This document shows positions 1 to 6,917 of a stretch of 20,737 nucleotides of DNA, in pieces. The stretch spans positions 1 through 20,737 of the forward strand of contig CAJFUS010000034.1 of the NCBI GenBank assembly GCA_904420235.1. Reading direction: 5' to 3'. This stretch comes from Candidatus Neoanaerotignum tabaqchaliae (GTDB lineage: Bacteria; Bacillota; Clostridia; Lachnospirales; Anaerotignaceae). The notes beneath the pieces are model-generated. The model searched no databases, was not told the origin of the DNA, and saw only the letters and a list, made by a program, of their open reading frames with translations. The position numbers were made by a program, and so were the translations under genes. Numbering within the stretch: position 1 is the first letter of the stretch; every line of letters starts with the position of its first letter.

Positions 1-1635
1 AAAGACGGCAACATAATACTTTTTGTTGACGAAATACACACAATAATAGGCGCCGGAGCCGCCGAGGGTGCCATAGACGCGTCAAATATATTAAAACCGT
101 CGCTGGCAAGGGGCGAAATACAGCTTGTTGGTGCCACAACTATGGAAGAATACAGAAAATATATAGAAAAGGACGCCGCTCTTGAAAGACGTTTCCAGCC
201 TGTAAAGGTTGAGGAGCCGAATGAGGAAGAAGCAATCAAAATGCTTCTTAGTTTGAGAGACAAGTATGAGGCCCACCACAATGTTAAAATAACTGATGAG
301 GCTATAAAAGCCGCTGTAAAAATGAGCATAAGATATATAAACGACAGATTTTTGCCTGATAAGGCAATAGACCTTGTTGACGAGGCAGCGTCAAAAATAA
401 GGCTTGATTCTTACAGAACGCCGGCAAATATAAAAGAGCTTGAGGAGAAAATAAATTCTCTTGAGATTGAGAAAGAGGAGGCCGTTAAAACAGAGGACTA
501 CGAAAAAGCCGCCGCTGTTAAAAGAGAGCAGGAGTCTTTAAGACAAAAGCTTGACGAGTCCAAAAAGAAGTGGAAAGCCGACGGTCACCGTCAGGACAAA
601 GTAGTTACGCCTGATGACATAGCCGACGTTATAGCAAGCTGGACAGGAATACCGGTTAAAAGCCTTAAGCAGGAGGAAGAAGAGAGGCTTTTGAACATGG
701 AAAAACTGCTTCATAAGCGTGTTATAGGTCAAGATGAGGCCGTTTCGGCCGTATCAAAGGCCATAAGGCGCGGCAGAGTTGGACTTAAAGACCCTAAAAG
801 ACCGATAGGCTCGTTCCTTTTTCTTGGTCCAACAGGCGTTGGAAAAACCGAGCTTTCAAAAGCCCTTGCTGAGGTGCTTTTTGGAGACGAGGATTCAATG
901 ATAAGAATAGATATGTCTGAATATATGGAAAATTACAGTGTGTCTAAAATGATTGGCTCAGCCCCTGGTTATGTAGGCTATGAAGAAGGCGGACAGCTTA
1001 GCGAGAAAGTAAGGCGCAAGCCATATTCCGTTGTTCTTTTTGACGAGATAGAAAAGGCATCACCAGATGTATTTAACGTTCTGCTTCAGGTTCTTGATGA
1101 CGGACATATAACGGATTCTCACGGAAGAATGGTTGATTTCAAAAATACCGTCATAATTATGACTTCTAATTTGGGCGCAAGAAACATAGTAGAGCCTAAA
1201 AAGCTTGGCTTTATACAAAACGATGACAGTGAAAAACAATATAACGACATGAAAAAGAACGTTATGGACGAGGTTAAAAAAGCCTTCAGGCCGGAATTTT
1301 TAAACCGTATAGACGATATAATAGTTTTCCACCCGTTAAGCCAAGAAAATGTAAAGAGTATAGTTTATCTTATGGCTTCTGACATATCAAAAAGAGTGCT
1401 TGAGAATATGTCCATAGAACTCAAATTTGATGATTCCGCAGTTGATTATATAGTTAAAAAAGGCTTCGACCATGCCTACGGCGCAAGACCTTTAAGGAGG
1501 GCGCTGCAAAGCGAGGTAGAAGACAAGTTTGCGGAAAGTTTTCTTGAGGGAAAATTTAAAAATGGTGAAAAAGTTGTTGTTAAAGAAAACAATGGAGATA
1601 TGATTTTTGACGTTATATGCAGTTGTAATTCATAA
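1..1635 (+). CDS. clpC: ATP-dependent Clp protease ATP-binding subunit ClpC (5' end outside window)
   Basis: AAA+ unfoldase that feeds substrates to the ClpP protease chamber in the cytoplasm. The reading frame is open from base 1, so this is the C-terminal 544 residues of a protein usually near 810-820. Visible, in fragment numbering: Walker B of the first ATPase domain (VDEIH, 9-13), its arginine-finger region (ALERRF, about 60), a coiled middle domain with a UVR-type motif (EDYEKAAAVKREQE, about 165), the second-domain Walker A (GPTGVGKT, about 276) and Walker B (LFDEIEKA, about 347). The UVR motif in the middle domain separates ClpC from ClpA, ClpB and ClpE. In Firmicutes clpC often follows ctsR-mcsA-mcsB; those genes would lie left of the window and cannot be checked. 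A perfect hairpin terminator starts at the stop codon. Identification is very secure; only the N-terminus is missing. Confidence 0.97.
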   Translation, partial: KDGNIILFVDEIHTIIGAGAAEGAIDASNILKPSLARGEIQLVGATTMEEYRKYIEKDAALERRFQPVKVEEPNEEEAIKMLLSLRDKYEAHHNVKITDEAIKAAVKMSIRYINDRFLPDKAIDLVDEAASKIRLDSYRTPANIKELEEKINSLEIEKEEAVKTEDYEKAAAVKREQESLRQKLDESKKKWKADGHRQDKVVTPDDIADVIASWTGIPVKSLKQEEEERLLNMEKLLHKRVIGQDEAVSAVSKAIRRGRVGLKDPKRPIGSFLFLGPTGVGKTELSKALAEVLFGDEDSMIRIDMSEYMENYSVSKMIGSAPGYVGYEEGGQLSEKVRRKPYSVVLFDEIEKASPDVFNVLLQVLDDGHITDSHGRMVDFKNTVIIMTSNLGARNIVEPKKLGFIQNDDSEKQYNDMKKNVMDEVKKAFRPEFLNRIDDIIVFHPLSQENVKSIVYLMASDISKRVLENMSIELKFDDSAVDYIVKKGFDHAYGARPLRRALQSEVEDKFAESFLEGKFKNGEKVVVKENNGDMIFDVICSCNS

Positions 1636-1666
1636 AAATAAGCCCCGCTTATAGGGGCTTATTTTT
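1634..1666. terminator. Bidirectional intrinsic terminator between clpC and the convergent small gene
   Basis: A perfect 13-bp inverted repeat, AAAAATAAGCCCC (1634-1646) and GGGGCTTATTTTT (1654-1666), with a 7-nt loop. Each arm has a four-base GC core flanked by A/T runs, so either strand reads as a hairpin followed by U residues. It includes the last bases of the clpC stop codon and the stop codon of the minus-strand small gene, so it can end both convergent transcripts. Confidence 0.9.
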
Positions 1667-1811
1667 CATCTTTTGGAGTTTCGCGGTTTTGGCTACTAAT
1701 AAGCATAACTGCATATTGCATAACAGCGGCCTTGTTCTTGTCGCTTAACAAGTTAAAAATCTCAATTTTATTATTAATATCATTGTCATAAGGCTTGTTT
1801 GATTCATTCAT
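1659..1811 (-). CDS. Small conserved-looking hypothetical protein, 50 aa
   Basis: I do not recognise a named family. The open frame starts MNESNKPYDN, has a hydrophilic Asn/Asp/Lys-rich first third, then a helix-prone stretch (KIEIFNLLSDKNKAAVMQYA, then VMLISSQ), and ends in a charged tail (RETPKDEK). The helical part resembles in style the LSDEDK-x-x-V-x-x-Y-x-x-x-L tails seen in Firmicutes helix-turn-helix regulators; that is an impression, not a domain match. There is no HTH, signal peptide or membrane segment. Support for it being real: an almost consensus minus-strand promoter (1867-1895), a GGGAG ribosome-binding sequence about 13 nt before the ATG (slightly far), a stop codon placed exactly at the shared terminator, and a convergent neighbour with no overlap. 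Function unknown. Confidence 0.7.
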   Translation of the reverse strand: MNESNKPYDNDINNKIEIFNLLSDKNKAAVMQYAVMLISSQNRETPKDEK

Positions 1812-1866
1812 AATAAATGCGTCACTCCCATATAATTTTTATAAATACACATTTAAACCATAAATA

Positions 1867-1895
1867 ATTTTATATTTAAAGAAAATTTTTGTCAA
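1867..1895 (-). promoter_or_regulatory. Sigma-A-type promoter for the 50-aa gene
   Basis: On the minus strand: -35 TTGACA (1890-1895), 17-nt spacer, -10 TAAAAT (1867-1872). The -35 is perfect and the -10 matches five of six positions. Predicted start near 1860, giving a leader of roughly 50 nt before the ATG at 1811. Confidence 0.7.
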
Positions 1896-1904
1896 TATAT
1901 AAAG

Positions 1905-1974
1905 CCACATTTTATGTATAATCAAAAAAATCTAAATAAATTGTGTTTTTTATTGCAATTTTTATAAAATGTGG
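1905..1974. repeat. 11-bp inverted repeat pair between divergent promoters
   Basis: CCACATTTTAT at 1905-1915 and its exact reverse complement ATAAAATGTGG at 1964-1974, 48 nt apart. The right arm lies in the spacer and extended -10 of the tRNA promoter; the left arm lies just upstream of the -35 of the minus-strand small gene. The layout suits a shared protein-binding site, but a duplicated promoter fragment is also possible, since both arms continue into similar AT-rich sequence. Confidence 0.5.
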
Positions 1975-1980
1975 TAAAAT
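1953..1980 (+). promoter_or_regulatory. Promoter of tRNA-Gly
   Basis: -35 TTGCAA (1953-1958), 16-nt spacer, extended -10 TGGTAAAAT (TGG at 1972-1974, TAAAAT at 1975-1980). Predicted start near 1987, only a few bases before the mature tRNA 5' end at 1991. Confidence 0.65.
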
Positions 1981-1990
1981 ATATAAATAT

Positions 1991-2061
1991 GCAGATATAG
2001 TTCATTGGTAGAACGTCAGCTTCCCAAGCTGAATAGGCGGGTTCGATTCCCGTTATCTGCT
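1991..2061 (+). tRNA. tRNA-Gly, anticodon CCC
   Basis: A full cloverleaf can be folded by eye: acceptor GCAGATA (1991-1997) with TATCTGC (2054-2060); D stem GTTC/GAAC with the GG-containing loop ATTGGTA; anticodon stem TCAGC/GCTGA with loop TTCCCAA, putting CCC at 2023-2025; 4-nt variable loop ATAG; T stem GCGGG/CCCGT with loop TTCGATT. The discriminator base is T, as usual for bacterial glycine tRNAs. No 3' CCA is encoded, so it must be added enzymatically. It reads GGG glycine codons. It stands alone, with its own promoter and a run of T directly after it. Confidence 0.96.
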
Positions 2062-2240
2062 TTTTAAAATGGAGTGCTGCATTTTCTAACAGTATGTTAA
2101 AGCGAGCGTTTATTATACTCTCATATTTTTTAGAATTTTTAGAAAATGTACATTTATTAGCTATTTTAAGACTGTAATGATATAAATAAAACCTTCAAAA
2201 TTTATCTGATACATAAAATATAAGCGATATTGACACACTT

Positions 2241-2263
2241 AAGGCGTTTTTACGCCTTTTTTA
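2241..2263 (+). terminator. Intrinsic terminator downstream of tRNA-Gly
   Basis: AAGGCG (2241-2246), loop TTTTTA, CGCCTT (2253-2258), then a continuing T run. The stem is short but GC-rich and ends in U residues only on the plus strand, so it would end transcripts coming from the tRNA side. Confidence 0.65.
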
Positions 2264-2447
2264 TTTTCCGAAATATTATGTTTATCAATCTTAATTTTTC
2301 ATTTGGTATGCTTTTTCACAATATCCCTAAACTTTTATTTTATCCTTTTTATTTTTGACAACTTAATTAACTATGCTAACTTTTACTATAATTTGAATTT
2401 TATTTATATTTTTCCATTTGTTAAAATCTATAAAATATCTTCTTAAA

Positions 2448-2463
2448 CATTTATGCATAAATG
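2448..2463. promoter_or_regulatory. Perfect 16-bp palindrome, candidate operator
   Basis: CATTTATGCATAAATG is its own reverse complement. It lies about 97 nt before the chosen start of the dehydratase gene, in sequence otherwise made of simple A/T runs. The symmetry and position suit a dimeric repressor or activator site; no regulator gene is present nearby to assign to it. Confidence 0.4.
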
Positions 2464-2490
2464 ACATTTACAAAATTATGCAGATATTAT

Positions 2491-2524
2491 TAAAATATTA
2501 ATATATTAATACTTTAATATTTTA
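2491..2524. repeat. Inverted repeat just upstream of the dehydratase ribosome-binding site
   Basis: TAAAATATTAA (2491-2501) and TTAATATTTTA (2514-2524) are exact 11-bp inverted arms separated by 12 nt. All bases in the arms are A/T, so chance is a real alternative. It would form a weak hairpin in the mRNA leader or a symmetric protein site. Confidence 0.35.
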
Positions 2525-2559
2525 AATTCTCAACTAAAGTTTAAAAGGAGATGGTTATT

Positions 2560-4239
2560 ATGCTTAACAGTCAAGCTGTAAGAAAAGCGGGTCCTGAGGT
2601 TGACCCTCTATGGCTTGGTATGGGAAAAGGGGAAAAAGACCTGTTTAAGCCTCAAATACTTATAGATTCCACTGCCGGAGACAGCCACCCTGGCAGCAAA
2701 CATCTTTCCTATGTTGCCGAACAAGTTAAAAATTCTGTCTATGCCTCTGGAGCTACTCCGGCTATGTATACAGTTACGGATATGTGCGACGGAGTTGCCA
2801 CAGGGCACTCCGGAATGAGTTATTCCCTTGTGTCAAGAGAAGTTATAGCCGGAATGGTTGAGATACACGCCAAGGCCTCCGGCTTTGATGGGTTAGTTAC
2901 GCTGTCAACTTGCGATAAAGCTGTTCCGGGACATTTAATGGCTATTGCCAGATTGAATATTCCATCTATACATATATGCGGCGGTTCAATGGCTCCGGGG
3001 CCGGCTTTTATAACAGCCGATACTTGCTATGAAACAAATTTAAGGGTTTCTGAAGGTAAGATGTCCTCTGACGAAGAGTGGTATTACAAAAGAAACGCCT
3101 GTCCAAGCTGCGGGGCATGTCAATATATGGGAACGGCAAGCACTATGCAGTGCTTAAGCGAGGCTCTTGGCATGTCAATACCGTCAAACGCGGTTATTCC
3201 GGCAAACAGCTCAATGATAATGAATATCGCCTACTCGGCCGGAGAAATGGTGTCGGAAATGGTAAAGAACGATATAAGGCCAAAAGATATAATGACAAAA
3301 AAAGCCTTTGAGAACGCCATAAAGGTACATGCCGCCATAGGCGGCTCGACGAACGCGGTTCTTCATATTCCGGCCATAGCAAAAGAGCTTGACATAAACA
3401 TAGGCCTTATGGATTTTGAAACCTATTCCAAAGACGTGCCTCTGCTCACAAGCCTTTTAACATCAGGCAAATGGCCTACCCAGTTTTTCTGGTATGCGGG
3501 AGGCATTCCAAGAATAATGCTCAATTTAAGGGATATGCTTCATCTTGATATACCAACCGTTACAGGGCGTACCGTTGGCGAAAATCTGGACTACCTTGAG
3601 AAAACAGGATATTTCAGACGCAGCGAGGAATATCTTAGGAATTATGGACTTAAGCCTTCCGACATTATTAAGGATATTAATAATCCTGAGGACAATGACA
3701 GCGGAGTTACAATACTGAAAGGAAATCTCGCTCCAGAAGGAGCAGTTATTAAACACTGTGCTCTTAACAAAAATATGTACCATTTTGAAGGCCTTGCCCG
3801 CGTGTTTGACAATGAGGAATCGGCGGAAACAGCCATATATAGCGGCGACATAAAGCCAGGAGAGGTTGTTGTTGTAAGATACGTTGGTAAAAAAGCCGCC
3901 GGAATGCCTGAAATGCTTAAAGCCACGGATGCTATATGCAACAAAGATGAACTGAACAACAGCTGCGCTCTTATTACAGACGGAAGATTTTCCGGAGCCA
4001 CAAGAGGGCCTTCCGTTGGCTATCTCCTTCCCGAAGCGGCGGAAGGCGGACCGATAGCTTATTTAAAAGATAGAGACATAATAGAAATAGACGTTTTTAA
4101 AAAAAGCGTTAACCTTGTTGGAATAGAAGGGAAAAAGCTCCCTCCCGAAGAAATTGATTTAGAGCTTTTGAAGCGAAAAGATGAAATAGAGATTAAAACT
4201 TTCAAGCATAAGGGAGTACTTAGGTTTTTGGATATGTAA
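2560..4239 (+). CDS. ilvD: IlvD/Edd-family iron-sulfur dehydratase (likely sugar-acid dehydratase; often annotated dihydroxy-acid dehydratase)
   Basis: Removes water from a dihydroxy acid or sugar acid to give a 2-keto acid, using an Fe-S cluster and Mg2+. The ATG at 2560 is chosen over the in-frame ATG at 2551 because AAAGGAG ends directly at 2551, too close; this gives 559 aa, normal for the family. Visible: MCDG (Cys76-Asp77), TCDK (Cys118, Lys120, the lysine that is carbamylated in studied members), CPSCGAC (Cys181/184/187), and TDGRFSGATRG with the likely catalytic-base serine at 478. The N-terminal stretch where true dihydroxy-acid dehydratases carry a cluster cysteine has none (LIDSTAGDSHPGS), while MCDG resembles 6-phosphogluconate dehydratase Edd. 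A GntP-type sugar-acid permease gene follows 41 nt downstream and no other branched-chain amino acid genes are present, so I infer a sugar-acid role. Family certain; substrate unproven. Confidence 0.9.
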   Translation: MLNSQAVRKAGPEVDPLWLGMGKGEKDLFKPQILIDSTAGDSHPGSKHLSYVAEQVKNSVYASGATPAMYTVTDMCDGVATGHSGMSYSLVSREVIAGMVEIHAKASGFDGLVTLSTCDKAVPGHLMAIARLNIPSIHICGGSMAPGPAFITADTCYETNLRVSEGKMSSDEEWYYKRNACPSCGACQYMGTASTMQCLSEALGMSIPSNAVIPANSSMIMNIAYSAGEMVSEMVKNDIRPKDIMTKKAFENAIKVHAAIGGSTNAVLHIPAIAKELDINIGLMDFETYSKDVPLLTSLLTSGKWPTQFFWYAGGIPRIMLNLRDMLHLDIPTVTGRTVGENLDYLEKTGYFRRSEEYLRNYGLKPSDIIKDINNPEDNDSGVTILKGNLAPEGAVIKHCALNKNMYHFEGLARVFDNEESAETAIYSGDIKPGEVVVVRYVGKKAAGMPEMLKATDAICNKDELNNSCALITDGRFSGATRGPSVGYLLPEAAEGGPIAYLKDRDIIEIDVFKKSVNLVGIEGKKLPPEEIDLELLKRKDEIEIKTFKHKGVLRFLDM

Positions 4240-4280
4240 AATTAAAGGAAAAATTTAAAAGTTTTGAGGAGTGATTATAT

Positions 4281-5704
4281 ATGGGTTTAATAGGGTTTCT
4301 TGCGGTAATAGCAATATCAATATTACTGCTGCTTATTCTTATAATAAAGGTTGACCTTCACCCGATAATTTCGTTGTTCGTAGTAGCGCTTTTTGCCTGA
4401 ATAGCTCTTAATATGGGAATAACCGGTACGCTTGAGCAAATAAATGCAGGTTTTGGTTCAACACTTCAGGATATAGCTTTGGCTATTATACTTGGCTCAA
4501 CAATAGCCATGGCTATACAGGACACCGGCGCTGCCAAATCCATAGCAAATTTCTTTATTAAGCTGCTTAAAGGAAAAAATCTTGAATTGGCCCCGGCCTT
4601 TACTGGATTTTTAATATCAATACCGGTATTCAGCGATATATCAATGATACTTACGGCACCCATAGCCAATGTTATAGCCAAAAGAAAAAGAATGTCAATG
4701 TCAACAGTAACGGCATATACTCAGCTTGGTCTTAATTTAACTCACGCTATGGTTCCTCCAACGCCCGGAATATTGGCGGTTACACTTCTTCTTGGGGCTA
4801 ACCTTGGAATGATGATTATGTGGTCTACAATAGTAGCTTTTATAGCGTTTATAATAACTTGGATTATCACAAAAAAATGGACAACTAATGAATATATCCC
4901 GCCAAGGGCTGATATGTCGGACGGAATAGAAGAAGCAAAATCAAATGATATTAATGAGCTTCTTGTACATGAAAAGGGCCTTCCAAACGCTTTTATAGCT
5001 CTCTGCCAATACTTATCCCCGTAGTGCTTATGTCGGCAGGTTCTATAATACAGCTTTGGGCCGCCGAAGGAACAGCTCTTTATAATTTTTCGGGAATAAT
5101 CTCAGATAAGGTTATAGCTTTAAGCCTTGGAGCTGTTTCAAATGTTATAATTGGATACATATATAAAGAAAACATCATTAGGGCAAATAGAGAGATACAC
5201 CATGATGCCGACTGTCCATTTCACAGCATAGTGCTTAATAAATAGGTTGCCAGAGGCGTAGCGGCTTCACTTCTTCCGCTTCTTATAACAGGTATGGGCG
5301 GAGCTTTTAGCTCAATAATAAAAGCGGCTCCACAAATAGAGCTTCTTAAAGACGCCCTTGGAGGAATGATGGCAAGCGGAACAGTTATGGCGGTTTTTAT
5401 ACCTTGGCTTATAGGCGTTATTATGATGACAGCCGTTGGCTCTATGACAACTGCGGGAATGACGGCGGCTGCTATAATGGCGGCAATGGGTCCAACGGCC
5501 GTTTCACCGCTTGTTACATGTATAGCCATAGGCGCGGGAACAATGATGGTTGACCATGTTAACGACAGCGGTTTTTGGACAACTTGTCAATTTTTCAATC
5601 TGAATGTTAAGCAGGGAGTAAAATATATAACTGTTATAAATGCAGTATCTTCTGTTGCCGCTCTCATAGTTCTTATTCTTATAGCTATGACTGGGATTAT
5701 TTGA
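4281..5704 (+). pseudogene. GntP-family (gluconate:H+ symporter-like) permease, inactivated
   Basis: Family members are inner-membrane symporters of about 440-450 aa that import gluconate and related acids. A GAGGAG site (4266-4271) precedes the ATG at 4281. The remnant would be about 474 codons, but it carries three lesions: an in-frame TGA at 4398-4400 after codon 39; a one-base deletion near 5003, where IAL stops aligning and the next frame continues LPILIPVVLMSAGS; and an in-frame TAG at 5243-5245, with family-like sequence continuing after it (VARGVAASLLPLLITGMGG). Between lesions the hydrophobic segments and motifs (PVFSDISMILTAP, VPPTPGILA, DHVNDSGFW) are well preserved, so inactivation looks recent. 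TGA is a normal stop elsewhere here (rseP, ispG), so recoding is not an explanation. It was probably co-transcribed with the dehydratase. Confidence 0.93.
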
Positions 5705-5811
5705 TTAGGATATTTAATTTAAAAAACATAATAGCCTTCCCAAATAAAAGTAATCAAAAAACTCAGCTTTTAATATATAATCAATTTTACTGATTTTTAT
5801 TCAACTCACCT

Positions 5812-5858
5812 AATAACCTTTGTGCCGCAATTCTACGGCATGAAGGTTATTTTATTTA
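5812..5858 (+). terminator. Strong intrinsic terminator after the permease pseudogene
   Basis: AATAACCTTTGTGCCG (5812-5827) pairs with CGGCATGAAGGTTATT (5836-5851) as a 16-bp stem with two G-T wobbles and an 8-nt loop, followed by TTATTT. It closes the dehydratase-permease unit about 107 nt after the permease stop. Confidence 0.85.
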
Positions 5859-5933
5859 GATAAACGGCCACAAATAGTATTGATTCAAATAAATTGAAAT
5901 CATTTGTTAGAACATAATATAAAATTACTTTTT

Positions 5934-5961
5934 TTGACTTATAAAAAAATATAGATACAAT
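5934..5961 (+). promoter_or_regulatory. Candidate promoter of spoIIGA-sigE
   Basis: -35 TTGACT (5934-5939), 16-nt spacer, -10 TACAAT (5956-5961). Predicted start near 5968, about 50 nt before the spoIIGA ATG. In Bacillus subtilis the spoIIG promoter has an unusually long spacer and needs phosphorylated Spo0A; here the spacing looks ordinary. Confidence 0.5.
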
Positions 5962-5965
5962 AAAA

Positions 5966-5972
5966 TTCGGCA
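5966..5972 (-). promoter_or_regulatory. Spo0A-box-like heptamer
   Basis: TTCGGCA on the plus strand reads TGCCGAA on the minus strand, fitting the published 0A-box pattern TGNCGAA. It sits at the predicted transcription start of spoIIGA rather than upstream of the -35, so if real it may act differently from the B. subtilis sites. A single heptamer is weak evidence. Confidence 0.3.
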
Positions 5973-6017
5973 AATTTTTCACCCATGCCTGTTTATAATC
6001 ATAATCAGGTGGTGAGC

Positions 6018-6917
6018 ATGACTTTATACATAGATTTATGTTTTTTAACAAATTTTATAATGAACTTTATTATACTGTTTATAACATCAGTTATGGCCAA
6101 AAGTCCAATTAGAAAAACAAAAATTGCAGTGGCTTCGGCTGTTGAATCGTTATTTTACTGTCTCTTGGTATGGCAAGGATTTGTATTTTTAACATCTGGA
6201 AGGATTTTAGCCTTTATTTTTAATTTGGCTGTAATTAAATTTTTATTTAAGCCACCATCAATAAAAAATTTCATAGAACTGATTGTTATCACAACAATCA
6301 CATCGTTTACAATATGCGGATTAGCTATTTGGATTTTTAATTTTTCAAATATACCTGAGGCCATATTCTACTTCTTTAAAAATGGATATGCCAAATACAC
6401 AGTTGTTGTTTTAGCAGCTTCAGCCTTAGGCTCATACGCATTTATAAAACTTTTTGGAAAATGGATAGACACAGTTTATTCTGACAGAAAAAAATATTGC
6501 AGAATTAGGTTTTTTTATAAAAATAACTGTGCTGAGGTTACGGCTCTTATTGACAGTGGAAATTTTCTTAAAAGTAAAACGGGAGGAGCTCTTGTAATAG
6601 TTGAAACAGGAGCGGCGGCGGGCCTGTTTAAAGAGAATGTTAAAAGCAGAGGATTCAATTCCAACATTATAAGTGAAATTTTAGAGCCGGAGGAAAGAAA
6701 CAGGCTTTCATACATAAATTATTCCTCGCTTGGCACTGAAAGCGGCAGGCTTTTAACATTCAATGCCGACAAAGCGCAATTCATATTTTCTAAAAATGAG
6801 AGCGTATTCAGTTCGGCCGAGATAGCTTTTTACGACGGCATAATATCACCGAAAGGAGGTTACAGTGCTATTGTAGGTTATGACGAGTATTTTAAAATAA
6901 GGGAGATGTTAAAATGA
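6018..6917 (+). CDS. spoIIGA: SpoIIGA, sigma-E processing aspartic protease
   Basis: Membrane protease that cleaves the pro-sequence from sigma-E during early sporulation, at the septum. The ATG at 6018 is chosen because a GGTGGTG ribosome-binding sequence lies just before it and the protein then starts MTLYIDLCFLTNF, matching the family N-terminus; an upstream in-frame ATG at 5985 lacks such a site. Length 299 aa, typical (about 300). The first 150 residues hold about five hydrophobic membrane segments; the second half is a soluble domain with the aspartic-protease motif ALIDSGN, with Asp179 the expected catalytic residue. Its last codons overlap the sigE start (ATGA, 6914-6917), so protease and substrate are translationally coupled, the classic spoIIG arrangement. 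Confidence 0.95.
   Translation: MTLYIDLCFLTNFIMNFIILFITSVMAKSPIRKTKIAVASAVESLFYCLLVWQGFVFLTSGRILAFIFNLAVIKFLFKPPSIKNFIELIVITTITSFTICGLAIWIFNFSNIPEAIFYFFKNGYAKYTVVVLAASALGSYAFIKLFGKWIDTVYSDRKKYCRIRFFYKNNCAEVTALIDSGNFLKSKTGGALVIVETGAAAGLFKENVKSRGFNSNIISEILEPEERNRLSYINYSSLGTESGRLLTFNADKAQFIFSKNESVFSSAEIAFYDGIISPKGGYSAIVGYDEYFKIREMLK

Larger units (their letters stand above)
2062..2559. other. Long AT-rich intergenic region between tRNA-Gly and the dehydratase gene
   Basis: About 500 nt without a convincing gene. It holds a terminator hairpin (2241-2262), a possible 27-codon hydrophobic reading frame (2094-2177, weakly supported), an isolated TTGACA at 2355-2360 with no good -10 at standard distance (an extended TGC-TAACTT lies 16 nt on, and TATAAT lies at 2387-2392), and two palindromic elements (2448-2463 and 2491-2524) ahead of the dehydratase ribosome-binding site. 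No riboswitch or T-box fold was recognisable by eye. Confidence 0.6.
5705..6017. other. Intergenic region between the permease pseudogene and spoIIGA
   Basis: A 313-nt AT-rich gap. It holds a strong terminator (5812-5858), a small imperfect inverted repeat (ATTGATTCAA at 5879-5888 followed by TTGAAATCA), a promoter candidate (5934-5961) and a Spo0A-box-like heptamer (5966-5972). I see no small gene with a ribosome-binding site here. Confidence 0.6.

Noticed and set aside
2551..2559. ATG at 2551 as the dehydratase start
   Set aside because: The AAAGGAG ribosome-binding sequence abuts this ATG with no spacer, while ATG 2560 has a 9-nt spacer.
4398..5245. Reading the in-frame TGA as selenocysteine or tryptophan and the TAG as pyrrolysine in the permease
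   Set aside because: TGA and TAG end normal genes here (rseP, ispG, polC), the GntP family has no such residues at these places, and the separate frameshift near 5003 would remain unexplained.
5985..6017. Upstream in-frame ATG (5985) as the spoIIGA start
   Set aside because: It has no ribosome-binding sequence, and the added residues do not resemble the family N-terminus; ATG 6018 has GGTGGTG just upstream.
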